A stretch of 64,000 nucleotides of DNA from Euwallacea fornicatus (lineage: Eukaryota; Arthropoda; Insecta; Coleoptera; Curculionidae). Position 1 is the stretch's first letter. Each line of letters opens with the position of its first letter. The notes beneath the pieces were generated by a model. It did no database searches, was not told the DNA's origin, and saw only the letters and a program-made list of their open reading frames with translations. The translations under genes and the position numbers were made by a program. The stretch lies in contig NC_089564.1 of assembly GCF_040115645.1 (NCBI RefSeq), positions 2,542,001-2,606,000 of the forward strand. Reading direction: 5' to 3'. This document shows, piece after piece, positions 46,985 through 58,657 of the stretch.

Positions 46985-48898
46985 TAGCCTATTCATAATT
47001 ATTATTTACAACGCATCTAGGTCATTGAGCGATTAATTAATAACGATATGAAAAAGAATAATTAGGATTGCAAAATTGGATAGAAATTAAGTAAAAAATA
47101 GATTAAGAATTAACTATTGCTATTAGTCCAGAACACTGAAAAATATTGAAACCTCAACCCCCTGGACAGGATAGGGCAGAATAAATTTCCCCACACACAA
47201 AAACATACAACTTGCAAAGATCTTTTCTGACCTGATATATTTCCCAATACAGCATTGGCAAATCCAATAAAAGAGTTATTCTTTCTAGTCCAGCAACTTG
47301 TCCGACTCCAATTTCGGACTTTTAAGTTTAGAAAATAAACTTCCCTACATGCATGAATAAGTCTACGGTAACCTGTGACTCAGGTGACCTATTTAAGTGA
47401 ACTTTTCTCCGAATGTCCGGTTAGGTATGTGGTATGTGAATAAGTCACTCAAAGCAAATAAATTTATACGTTTTTGCTTGTGATGGCTACTGGGCTGCGG
47501 GAAGTAACTCTGTGTTTTGCGGGACAGCCAAAAACTGTTATTTGCGACAGTTTCGGAAGTCACTGAAAGAAAATGAAACGCAGGACTTACTTTCTCGGAT
47601 GTCTATTTAACGTCGGTTGAACAGTTTACAGTAAAGAAAAGTAGTCACCAAATGTGTCAAGTTTTCAACCCTAGAAACATATCTAAAACTTCCCCCTTTT
47701 CAAAGACAAAATGGACAAGCCGAAACGCCAAAAAGTTAGAAATTACAACAGTTTTAAATTTGTGATTTTCAATCTTTACGTAGAAGTAAGCACGACAAAT
47801 ATGTAGTAAGAAATAAGATTAGAAAGTGACATTTTCTAGCAAATCAACTTCGCGCTTATTCCACTGATAATATTAAAGCATCACGAAACAAACGAATAAT
47901 TAAAGAAATTAAATAAATAAAAAACAAATTGGTTGTTGAATGTGCGTTAAAATCGTTAATTAATGCATAAAAGTGCAAAAAAAATGCATAAACTTACGCA
48001 TTTTTGAATGAAAGGACTGAAAAATCACTTTCCGCTAGGGCGTAAGGGCGGTTGCTTCTTTTAAGTTACGCGCCTGCAAAAGATGATTTTATAGTCTCAC
48101 TGTCCAAAAATTGCTGAGACTTCGACTCATATTTGAAAGACTAAATGGAATTTTGAAATAAATCTTCAGTGTATTTACATTATTTCTGCATAAAATGGAT
48201 TTTCTATTGATTTGGTCTAGGGTTTGTGCCTAAAATGTCTAAAATAACCTAAATATATGTAAAGACCCGGATACAACAAAGGCAATAGGAAAATTAAGCG
48301 AATGTGTTAAGCAAATATGTCTACTTACACGTACATACGTACATCCAGTTTTATACTGTGAAACTCGAAAACGGTTAGAGAACGCACAGAGTATCACGAC
48401 ACACTCATTGTGAATAAAGTTATAAAAAAAGGTGGATAAAATAAATAATTGTGCAGAAAAGCATAGAAATCAGCGCTAATATCAGATATTAATATTATTG
48501 TATTGGCTAGATAGACCAAACTTCTATCAGAGCATACGTTAATAGTTAGAGAATAATTAATTGTTATCACAACCTATTATCCTCATTTAAATATTAATGC
48601 TAGGTAAATCGCTTTAGCCGTATGTAAACCTAATCCTCTTATATAATTATGTTTATCACATATGAACTAAAATTAAATGTAGTTGGCCCAAAAAAACCTT
48701 TGATTAATTGTACTATCTACATCAAACACTAACCTGAACTGGCCTAATTATTATCGCTTGGTAAGCTCAGGCTCAGGTCCTGCCTTTGTCGACTAAAGTC
48801 CTCCATAACATTTATTCGGATTACGCTGGTTACAACTGAGAAAATTAATTTAATGCCATGGTGAATAAAAAGTTGAACTAGATCTGGAACACACCAAA
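46985..48898. other. no gene recognised
   Basis: AT-rich, no reading frame above about 60 codons and no recognised repeat. Confidence 0.45.
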
Positions 48899-48900
48899 TA

Positions 48901-50234
48901 CACTCCCGAGCATAAAATTAGGACAATCTCGTAATTTGCATTTAATTTAATAGCTCAGAGTTAATTCAAATTTTTTTCACTTGTAATATAATTTACTATG
49001 CGGTAATTTTACCGTAATAGATGGAATGACGGGGAGTTTTTGTTCTTGCTCTAAAATGTATTAAAAATCATGAAATGAAAATACCTCCATTTATCCCGAA
49101 TAAGAAAGTTTTTAGGCGTGTTTTTATCTCAACCCATACAAGCTCTATCAGATACAAATTCCGACTTCGAGCAGGCCAGACAAATTGCCTGATTTGAACC
49201 TCGTCAAAAGGAACGCGGTAACCATGCGAGCAGTGTGCAGGCGAAGCCGTGTATCATCATCGTGCATAAAGGTTCTCTCCAAGAATAACCGTGAACGGTA
49301 CGTGGTCTTCTAAAAGCTCTGTCAGGCATCTGTAGGCATTTAGAATCCCATTTTGGATGAAGACCGGTTCGGTACGACCTTCAAAAGAAGTTTCTCCCCA
49401 TGCCATAACTGAACCTCCACCAAATTGAAGCGATACACTCTTGGGCATGTTTCTCGCCTGATCGTCGTGCTGGTCGGTATTCTCACTCATTTGTCTGAGT
49501 TCGTGACACAAAATGAGATTCATTGAAAAACAATACATGATTCCAATTCTCTACTGTACAAGCCAAGCGTTCTTGTGCAAAAATCAACCTCGCAATCCGA
49601 TGTTCAGAAGAAGGCAGAATCCCTGTAACTCTAATTCGAGAGGAGAATCCAGCAGCCTCAAGTCGCCCCCTTACAGTTCACTCGATTTCGTTTTCATTTC
49701 TCACTTCTTGCAGATAAGTTCGAAGGAAAATTGCCGTAGCTGTCCATTTCCTCAAAGTAAGAGAAACGAAAAAGCGGTCATCTCTAGCTGTTGTAGCTCT
49801 TCCTCGGATCTTCCAATGAGCAGCTCGCTGTGTTCATATCGTTGAAGCTCTTATTGGGCACTAGATGGACGTACTCTACAGTTCCTAGCAGTTTAACGCT
49901 ATTCACGATCATCTTCTATAGCTGCCACAATTTACTCCACAATGGCTTGATTTATGGGCATTTTAACGAAAGGATAAAATGAGAATGATCCTGACACCAG
50001 ATTTTGCGATATATAGATAAAGACACAAAACAAAAAATGCTGATAATGCATTTCAGGAATTTCGATACGAGATCGCCTTTGTTGTTGACCGCTCATGAAA
50101 ACATGTGATTATTGTTTAAGATCGTTTTGGATTTCGAAGAAAAACCGACCTAAACTGGCAAAGTGCCCGCCTGAATTTGTTTGTACGAACTTTGGGAAAT
50201 TTTCCAAATGACCCTAATTTTATGTTCGGTAGTA
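48901..50234 (-). mobile_element. Tc1-like element with terminal inverted repeats (1334 bp)
   Basis: The left end CACTCCCGAGCATAAAATTA (from 48901) and, read inward from the right (50234), TACTACCGAACATAAAATTA are imperfect inverted repeats of about 25 bp. TA flanks both ends (48899-48900; 50235-50236). The enclosed minus-strand transposase relic is of Tc1 type. Size and structure are normal for a Tc1 element with short repeats, unlike the IR/DR element at 32 kb. Confidence 0.9.
49130..49970 (-). pseudogene. Tc1-like transposase relic
   Basis: Read leftward: RATTARDDRFFVSLT-like linker (about 49800), TATAIFLRTYLQEV, RRLEAAGFSSRIRVTGILPS, SEHRIARLIFAQERLACTVE. Then the first catalytic block NWNHVLFFNESHFV (Asp replaced by Asn, where relatives have FSDES) and FGGGSVMAWGETSFEGRTEP. 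VFIQNGILNA and ILGENLY follow, with the second block HDDDTRLRLHTAR and FVWPARSRNLYLIE, where relatives have SPDLNPIE. Several frame changes and stops occur. The 110-codon plus-strand frame at 49513-49845 is only its antisense. Confidence 0.87.
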
Positions 50235-50539
50235 TAGAATCTGAATCAAAAGAAATTAGCGAAAACGTTTAAGAACGTGGAGTTACTTCTGAACATTGCA
50301 ATAAATCATATTTTGCCCGTACACCATTACACTAAGTATCTCCAAGTTTAAGGTGCGTTTACACGGGTAATTACATCGCGGGGTACGTCCCGTGGGAACA
50401 GGATATTCGTGAAAGAAGAATCGGAACGAAAGGCGGTAACATCGTGAATCCGGGTATCAAACGTGTTAGATGTTTTTTGTCTGACACGGATGTGGAGCGG
50501 TAATCAACATGAATGGGTTACGCATGAGTGACTTAAAAC

Positions 50540-50745
50540 TTCAGAATTTTTCGATCATTATAGAAATGAATCTTCGTTGTGGAACCCAAATTTGAGAGAT
50601 ATAAAAAACAGGAAACTCGTATTTTGACAGCCAGTAGAACTGCAGAAGCATTAAATTTGCCAAATTTCACAACTGCTCATGTAAGTAATAAGTTTAAAAA
50701 TTTGCAAAGTTGGTACGCCAATGAGCTAAAAAAAAATAAGTAGAA
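50540..50745 (+). pseudogene. MADF-type DNA-binding domain relic
   Basis: One frame reads HYRNESSLWNPNLRDIKNRK LVF. After a frame change it continues TASRTAEALNLPNFTTAHVS and NKFKNLQSWYANELKK. Short aromatic-rich start, LWNPxxxDxKNR, an internal helix and a basic third helix are the MADF layout. A stop and frameshift break it. Downstream the foldback interrupts the element. Confidence 0.6.
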
Positions 50746-50782
50746 ATGGAAAAAGCGGTGGTTCTACTGAAGATATATATAA

Positions 50783-51348
50783 GGTGTTTCTTAATGGATG
50801 GTAAAAAGTGAAATGGGCGAATCATGAGCTTATTTTAGGATAAAAACTTCATATAAAGGCATATCCAAAATTGTCTCCATTTTGATTTACAGGGTGTTGT
50901 AGTTTAATTTTTTTTGTCGATTTTCATTTCTCAGGTATTTATAAACATAGTTAACCTAAAATTAATAGTAACAATGATTTTAGCACTACAAACAAACTGA
51001 AATAACAATTATTTAAAATACTCTACAGGGCGTTACTTGTTTTGTAGTCGCTCTCAATATTTTACATCAAAACTTTTTTTGTGACTTTTTAAATTTTATT
51101 CATTGACTTCATTTAGTCCCCTATACTTTTTATTACCTTTTTGCCTCTTCAGTTTTTCTGTTAGTAACAACAGTTTAAGAGATATTTGCAGAAATACCCA
51201 ACATGTTCGCCCCGATTGACTTAAGGGTATGATGAAACGTTAGATTAGAATGGAAGCAATTTAGGACATGCCTTCATATGAAGTTTTATCTTGAAACAAA
51301 CTCATGGTGCACCCATTTTATTTTTTACCAATCATTAAGTAACACCCA
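50783..51348. mobile_element. foldback element nested in the Harbinger-like relic
   Basis: The left arm (GGTGTTTCTTAATGGATGGT, 50783) and right arm (inverse, ending ACACCC at about 51348) match each other. Both are clearly homologous to the foldback at 35097-36140 over blocks such as GATTTACAGGGTGTT, AGCA(C/T)T(A/G)CAAACAAACTGAAATAA and TTGCCTCTTCAGTTTTT. It is shorter than that copy, with a smaller core. Confidence 0.8.
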
Positions 51349-51724
51349 GTATATGCCGAAAGTTGTGTTGTGTTCGGATATGCGAGGCTAGTTCTCAAAC
51401 CGATCCGGATATTGTTTTTGCAGTTCTTTGGCAAGAAACTTCGGATATGTCTCGTTCTTCATTCTACTTTCTCACCCACCATCTGCACTGTCCGCTGTTT
51501 TTTTTTTCTATGTTTTCAACGGCACCATGGTGTGACAAAAGATAAAGATAATGATGCACTAATTTCTAATACGCTCCAAGAGAAAGCCATATTCGCGACT
51601 GGCCAAATTCACGACTCTTATAAAAGATTTATGATTGTTGGATTATATTCTTACTTCACGAATGGTAATTTCATACTTTCGTGCCCCACGAAAGCGTGGT
51701 TCACTACCCGTGTAAACGCCCCTT

Positions 51725-53782
51725 GATTTTGATGCATTTTTATATCCGTTCGGGTTGATGGTAGCGGTAGGATGTAAGCAGAATGCACCGCGCGATCTGT
51801 GGATTACAAGTGGAGTTACGCATTTTAATGTTTATAGTCCGGGCAATTTAAACCGCCAATCAACTGCTTTAGTCGAGGAATATTTCAGTATTGATCAAGT
51901 GAAATTGTTAAAGCATATTAGATGGAAAGCGTCCACTTTCCAATGTATGTATTTTTCCCGGCGCTTATGTTGTAATTATTCTTGAATAGAACCTTAATGG
52001 ATTCACTTTAGGTAAACGATAATTTAACGGCAGCTAATGAGTTTGGTCTGTGAAACTACCATAAATATTACACTTCGATGTAACTTTACATCTAGATTAT
52101 TTTTATTCGAAAGTTTTTGAAGTATGCAGACTTCTAAGGTCCTCCAGCGCTCGCTCGAATGTTATGTATATGAGCAAATATAAAATAGGCTCTACAAAAC
52201 GCTCGACTTTCAGAAGTTACCTTAAAATTTCTCATGTCTCCTCTATTCAGGCCTTCAATGTCCAGGACATTTATGAAATTTGACCCAATTTCTCTCATTT
52301 CCAATCAAACTAATCCCACTCTATCAGATAATAATTAACAAACTTCCCTATAAATCCCGACGAACTCTCACCGCTAGTCGATCTAACGCCTTGCCCGATA
52401 TACCTCATCAAGGGACATTTAATTAGCACCCTAAACCAGGAATTGCTAAAATAATAAAGGGCCCATCCCCTAGAAATAATAGGGTTTGTGCGGTTATTCC
52501 ATCAGTGCAAACAGATTTATAATACTTGGATTCAGTTACGTGTAAACACGGAGCCATATCATTAAAACTGTTTTTGTTTGGCCATGGATCGTGGATTGTC
52601 TAAGGGACATTTTCCGACACTTGTTTTAGAAGAAAACAGTCATAAATTTCACTTTTTTTTATGTGAATATGCGAACGTTTCGGATTCACACATGAAGTGC
52701 ATCTTAAGAGTGATAATTGAGATATCAGTTCGTAAAAAACTTTCCATCGAAAAATGTAAATGATAATTATTGTAAATTTATTATCAGCTATTGTAATCTG
52801 TTGCTTGCACGGAAACTTTCATAAATATACCGACAAACTTCCAAGGAATGTAAAACTCATAAAACCAAATATTTAGATCGAATAAAGTTAGATCCGAAAT
52901 CGCTTCGTTTCGAAGATTTAAATTTCTTTTCTTTAAATTGTTTTTTTTAAATATTTAAAATATGGTTTGGGTTAAGGACATGAAGCTAGGACGGGATAAG
53001 TGTGTATGTTCTGAAGTAGGCAGAGTATTTTCACTGACACCAGCGGCATCCGTGCGGTCATTCAATGGGATGTTGTAATGACGCAAATACTACGCCACTG
53101 ACTTCTTTTAAATACGAATGTATTATTTCAATATTCGGTCAATTCTTGATGAAAATTGTGTCTTAAGATTTCGTCGCACGAATAGTTGGTTTCAATACAA
53201 AAATGATTTCTCATTCGTGTGCCTACCAAAAAACCGATATAGGTCTTTAAGAGCGATTTTTTTCAGACTCTTTATGAGAAACTAATTTAATTTGCTTTAA
53301 GACAGCTAAAGGACATGAAGACAAACATGCGTGGAATATCAACGCAAAATAATACTCCTCTTCCAAAGTGTACATGTAGAAACCTCAATACATCACAATG
53401 CTGCACGACTCTGTGTCTTGGGAACGAAGCAATTTCAGACCTGATTTTACTCGTTCTAAATATTTGTTTTTATGAGCTTATATCTTCTGAAATTTTGTCC
53501 ATATGTTTACGAAACAACCTGTACATATTAACAACTTTTAACGAGTTTTAAAGGACAATTTTCATTATTCAAATCCAATCATTGCACCATTTTATCAATA
53601 AATTTTAAACTATTTAGGACACATAATTCTCTTTACTAAATGACTTCAAGTCATTTATGAAAGAATGCATTACCGTTGAATATAACTCATGGGCTATTTT
53701 ATGCAAAAGGCAAAGCTGTGCTTACGATAAATTTGATTTAGTGTTTGGTAAAATACTCAGAAAGGTAATTTTCTTATTCCAG
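51725..53782. other. upstream region of fdl, no gene recognised
   Basis: The segment should hold the promoter or 5' untranslated exon(s) of fdl, because the first coding exon begins at a 3' splice site. I cannot place them. Reading frames at 51755, 52578, 53315 and 53657 lack known motifs; the last merely overlaps the fdl exon. Confidence 0.35.
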
Positions 53783-53794
53783 GGCGACGAAAGT

Positions 53795-53937
53795 ATGAAG
53801 CAGGGGGAGTTACGTCGCGCTTTGATGGTCGCCACTTTGCTTTGCCTGTTTCTTTTCATCTACTTATATTGGCAACAATCCTCTAAGCCACTCAACACCC
53901 TTGTTCTTACTTATAAGCACGTCTACAGTTCAAATAG
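53795..53937 (+). CDS. fdl: fused lobes-like hexosaminidase, exon with start codon
   Basis: First coding exon of a GH20 beta-N-acetylglucosaminidase. The exon begins at 53783 after ttcttattccag, with 12 nt before the ATG at 53795. It ends at AG|GTAAGT after two bases of a codon. It encodes 47 residues: a short basic cytosolic start (MKQGELRR), one membrane anchor (residues about 9-26, ALMVATLLCLFLFIYLYW), then a luminal stem. That is type II topology, as in insect fused lobes, a Golgi/secretory enzyme that trims GlcNAc from N-glycans and so shapes paucimannose glycans. The next two exons join in frame and carry the family signature. The upstream 3' splice site implies a 5' untranslated exon. 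Another GH20 paralogue is possible but less likely given the anchor. Confidence 0.87.
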
Positions 53938-54488
53938 GTAAGTACCATTTAAAGTTAAAAAATTCCCGTTTGAAGTCGGTAAAAAATTGCCAGCATTAAG
54001 TATACATGTAGTATTAAGGTTTTTATGCATGACTGGCCAATTTCAATACGTATCTCATAGCGTGTAATTTTTTGTAATTAATTTTTGAAAATTTTTCTAA
54101 AAAGTCTCTGAAGATCCCAAAATTTTCCCTAGAAATCCTGGATAGCGTGGATCGCGGTTTATATTTTGCAATTTTTTAAGAAGTCCCAGAAAGTTTTTTA
54201 AATTATGAAAAGCTCATGAAGAACGGACTTTTTAAAAGACATGAAATCAATCAACTTATTGCAGTTCCCTAAATCGTCACGAAGCCTAGTAAATTCTGGC
54301 AAATTTTCGAATATTTTAAAGAGCATTGTTGGGTATATGGGTTGTAGAAAAGAAAAGTTTTATAATTTACTATTATATTCGTATATTATATCTTAAGACC
54401 ACTCGGAAAGCAAGCCTAGGCAAGACTAAAAGAACATAATATCGTGTTCCTTGTCCCTGAGAGTAACCCTTATCACCTAATAGATATA

Positions 54489-54676
54489 CAGTGAAATCTC
54501 CCATAAGCGGACACCGGTGGTCGTCTTCTATTTGTCCGCTTATAGGAGGTGTCCGCTTATTAGAAAATGAAAATATTTATTAGAATATCTTATGGGAAAG
54601 AGTTGGTCCCCAGAAAACTGTCCGGTTATTAGAGAGGTCCGCTTATCGGAGGTGTCCGTCAAGGGAGATTTTACTG
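54489..54676. mobile_element. 188-bp MITE with CAGTGAAATCTCCC ends
   Basis: Ends CAGTGAAATCTCCCATAAGC at 54489 and, read inward from 54676, CAGTAAAATCTCCCTTGACG, flanked by TATA on both sides (TA duplication). The interior repeats GTCCGCTTAT/GGAGGTGTCC motifs. Ends and motif resemble pogo/Tigger-derived MITEs. No coding capacity. Confidence 0.88.
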
Positions 54677-55800
54677 TATATAAGAAAAGGCACCCTAAAG
54701 CCATCAATACCATACTTAAGTTTCACATATGGTATGTGTTATTCTTCAGAAATGCATATGCAATAAAGAAAGAAGAAACAACGATATGCCATTAATAGTT
54801 TAGGGTCGACACTTAGGGTTTGGGTGTCCATAATTCAACAAGCATTTACAAAATTATCACATTTCTTCAAAAAACTTCTGAGTAATAAAGTTTAAATAAA
54901 AAAATTTAGGAAATTTATTTAAAAAAATTTTAGTTTTACGAAATCACAATTTACAGATATTTTTTGCAGATTTGAGGAAAATTAGATGAGCTTTTACAAG
55001 ACATGTTTGTTTAGATTAATAGCGAAGGACCTCTGTGATTATCGAATATTTCGAGATCCTCATGAAGTTCTTCCTAATCAATATCCTATTTGAATATTAT
55101 TAGGAATGTTAAGACGGTCGTCAAATTTGTGCGAAATCCTCAAAAAGGCATACACAATGAGGCGAAGACATGATATTTCGACAATTTCTGCTCACAGTAA
55201 ATTTTAAAATTTCGGAAGTCAAAAAGGGGATTAAAAATATGCAGCAGTTTTTTGAAATTCCGAAACACACAATGTTTTTCTATGTTATCAGAAATTCTGC
55301 GACTCACCTAGATAATTCTTCGATGTGGAGGAACTCTTGGAAACTCATCAGAGGACAATTATTTAATAATTATTTTTTCCAATTTCTAAAATTTAGAACA
55401 ATATCTGGCCTATATTTAAATATTTAGAAACTTTAAAAGCAAGTAGAACATTGTCAAGATCTTATACGAAAAATGAACTCTGACACGAAGTAGTTCGTAA
55501 TTTTTCTACGATGAGTCGTATTGTGATAGCCTTTCTCATGAGGTCGTTATGACGTGCTGGAGAGACTGAACTGAACTGACTTTCATGTAGATAAGCCATA
55601 TATCAAAGACTCATCTTCAAAAAATTTATTATATGTAATTATCAACCATCAGAGACTGAAAACAGTGGTGTTATTACGATGTTAGGAAAACACACAACTT
55701 TTACTATAAATTTATAACTGCCACATACACTAAATTTAGCAATCACTATCATTGCCGTATTATATTTTCCTGTTTTAAGCAATATTCAAAAATTTTCAAA

Positions 55801-57049
55801 TATACGGGGTGTTCCACAAATCCATATCGAAAATGGTATTTTAAGATTATTCAGGTTAATACATTGAAATTTGGTTAAAAAATTTGAAAATTGACAAAAT
55901 ATGTCTCGTTTAGGCGCTATTAACTGTATAAGTTTTTGCAAAAAACATGCTTGGATGGGTTTCAATGAAACCCATTGTGGCATTGGTAGTACAGGCATTA
56001 GTTTCCTGTAATATTAATGTCTATTAGCAATGTGCGAGTGGTAAGTGCTCAGCCATTTTCGTATAAAAATGACCAGGACTTTTTACTGAGTAGCTACATG
56101 GTATTGATTTTTTTCCTACTGATACATTAGTCCTTTCTCGAACCTTTTTCAATTTTTCGGAAATTTCTTGTGCCGTTAACATTTCACATCAATTTGCCAT
56201 GCCTTCAATAATTATCGATACTAGTCGATGTGAATACTGATGTTACTTATGGAAAATATAAAAATTTATCAACATTTTTTAAGGTTCTTCTTTGATCAAT
56301 AATGGCGTTCTCTAATGAAGAAATGACCGATATGATTAAAATTATGGAATTTTCCCATATGGGTATATGGATCTCCAACAAGGATCTAACCACTGACGCT
56401 AATGTTCAGAAAACGTGCAGCATAAACCGTAACAGAACATGTCAGAATAACTTCAGAGAAACTCATAATTTTAGCCTCATCGGTAATTTCTTCATTAGAG
56501 AACGCCATTGTTGATCAAAACAGAAACTTAGAACACTTTTTATAAATTTTTATGACATTTTCCATATGTGATATCAGCGTTCACATGGGGAGGTATCGGA
56601 AATGACCGAAGTGATGAAAAATTGAAGTTCCGTATTTGAATAGAAAATACTTTTTTCGGCGTGAAATGTTAACCATACGAGAAATTCCAAGAGACAGAAA
56701 AATTTGAGAAAAGCTAATGTATCACGAAAAAAAAATCTATACGTTACAGTTAGCCAGTGGAAAGTTCTGGTCATTTTTATACGAAGATGTCTAAGAAATT
56801 ATCACTTGCACATTACGAATCGACATGAAGATAATCCCTGTGCTAACGACTAAATTCGCAATGGGTTTCATTGAAATCCATTGAAGCATTCTCCAGATAC
56901 AGTAAAAAACATTTTTTTTAAGAACATTGATCATCAATAGCGTCTAAACGAGACATTTTTCAAATAATTTTGGAACCAAACCTTAATGTACTGGCTGAAA
57001 TAATCTGATGATACCATTTTTGACATTCATTTTTGGGACACTCTGTAGA
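55801..57049. mobile_element. foldback built from the 5' part of a DUF4817/DDE transposon
   Basis: The left end TATACGGGGTGTTCCACAAA (55801) pairs with the right end, read inward from about 57049 as CTACAGAGTGTCCC. The arms match through AAAATGGTAT, GTACATTAAGGTTTGG-like blocks, ATGTCTCGTTTAG(G/A)CGCTATT and GGGTTTCAATGAAA. Near the centre each arm carries the start of a transposase gene: plus strand ATG at 56302 (MAFSNEEMTDMI) and minus strand ATG at 56508 (MAFSNEEIT). This is the DUF4817 N-terminus. The gene's remainder is absent, so the palindrome duplicates the element's 5' end. Confidence 0.82.
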
Positions 57050-58657
57050 CCAACCCAATTTACTTAAAACGAAACACTTGTGATAACACAAAATATCTCT
57101 TTTTGAATTTTACTCACCGTTTCTGTTCTATGCCATATTGGCATTCGGCTTAAACACGTAAGGCCATAAAGGCCATCTTATCCCAAAAGAGCATTTCTTC
57201 GCCTTCCTTGTGGTATTAAATAAAAATTTGTCTTTACATATTCCATGTAGTTCTAATATTGATATGTATTTAGGAAAATATCCATACAACTTTAAATCCA
57301 GTTGCGGATTATATGCATGTAATTCATACTATCTAATGCGTGTAATTAATCATAGCTTTCAAATCTATTTTGAAAGGCTTGAAACCCTAATAAGACGACT
57401 AAAACTCATTCTACTGAAATTCTGTTAAATGAAGAGAGTTAATTAGTGAATTCTTACACTGTATACTTTGAAGGCGAAGTAGAAACATGGGCTTTTCAAA
57501 AGGAAATTTTCGAGAACCCGTTTACACATCGCAGAACTAGAAATGCGGATATGTAAGGATAAAGGCGTAGTTGAATAACTATTTGATATAATCGATAAAT
57601 AACTCGTGTCCCTGATCGGTCTAATATATGTATAATAAATACTTTTGGCCGGTTTTCCTATTCTAAATATTATGGAATTTGGTGACATTTTTCAACGAAG
57701 TTACCACTATTTTGCAAATCAATATCATGTTCCCTTACAGGGAACCTTATCCAAAAACCCTATTTGCAGTGCAAATCTGGAACAGCCGTAGTAAATGAAC
57801 TGAAGTCAATAAATGGTTAAGAGTTTTTAATTGAGTTGGTGCATTTTTTTTAATCTATCCCGTTTCGAGATAATGGGAATGTGAAGTTTTCAACTTGACA
57901 CCCTGTGTATTGGTGTCTGACGTCATCTGAACCTCATGAATTCATAAAATAATTTGGCGCTCGTCGACTTATGGCCATAGCGCACATTTTGACCCTTCGC
58001 ATTTTCGGAGTCGCGTACGCTTGCAAAATAGTCTGATGTTCGTCGGCTTATAAGCGCACAACACACACTGGAACTTAGTGTTAATTAAATCTCATCCATG
58101 CACACTATTTGCACCACTTGCACATAACTGCATTAATAGACCACACATGTACAATAATAAAACATTACTACATTCTGCTTGAGCTTGACGGTACATTATT
58201 AAACTTGTTCACAAACATTTCGTAGCAACTTTTGTGGCACTAGAATTGTCCTCCCCACCAAGGATACCGTCCACTGTAGTACTGGTACACCTACGTTTGG
58301 TGGGCGGCCGGCTTTACGAGAGGCTTATTGCTTTTGTGTGAGAACCGTTTTCTCAGTGTAACTGCCGTGTCCGTTTTATATACAGGGTCAACCAATGAAA
58401 ACTCGACCCTTTCTTAATATTAAAACACGAAGACTTCAATGGAGGATGACGAATTTTTATATAAAATCCAACTCCCAAACTTCACCTTTATGCGCGTCAC
58501 AGCGAACCCTCTTAAAAATTTTAAAGGTCATGTGACACCTCTAATTCACGGTATTTGAAAAGTACATTCAATGGTGCGATGCGATTAAAAAGCTGTCGAT
58601 TAGTTAAAAAAAAAACAGATATAAATGTTGTGTAAAATACAATACAAACTCAGTTAA

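Larger units (their letters stand above)
50349..51724 (+). mobile_element. Harbinger-like element with MADF-type gene relic, split by a nested insertion
   Basis: Ends AAGGTGCGTTTACACGGGTA (from 50350) and, read inward from 51724, AAGGGGCGTTTACACGGGTA form about 20-bp inverted repeats with two differences. The interior carries a MADF/Myb-type gene fragment, and PIF/Harbinger transposons usually have such a second gene besides the transposase. No Harbinger transposase is seen, so this is a non-autonomous relic. A foldback (50783-51348) is nested within it. The target duplication is unclear, which keeps the family call tentative. Confidence 0.6.

Noticed and set aside
49513..49845. 110-codon plus-strand frame
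   Set aside because: It is the antisense of the Tc1-like transposase relic read on the minus strand.
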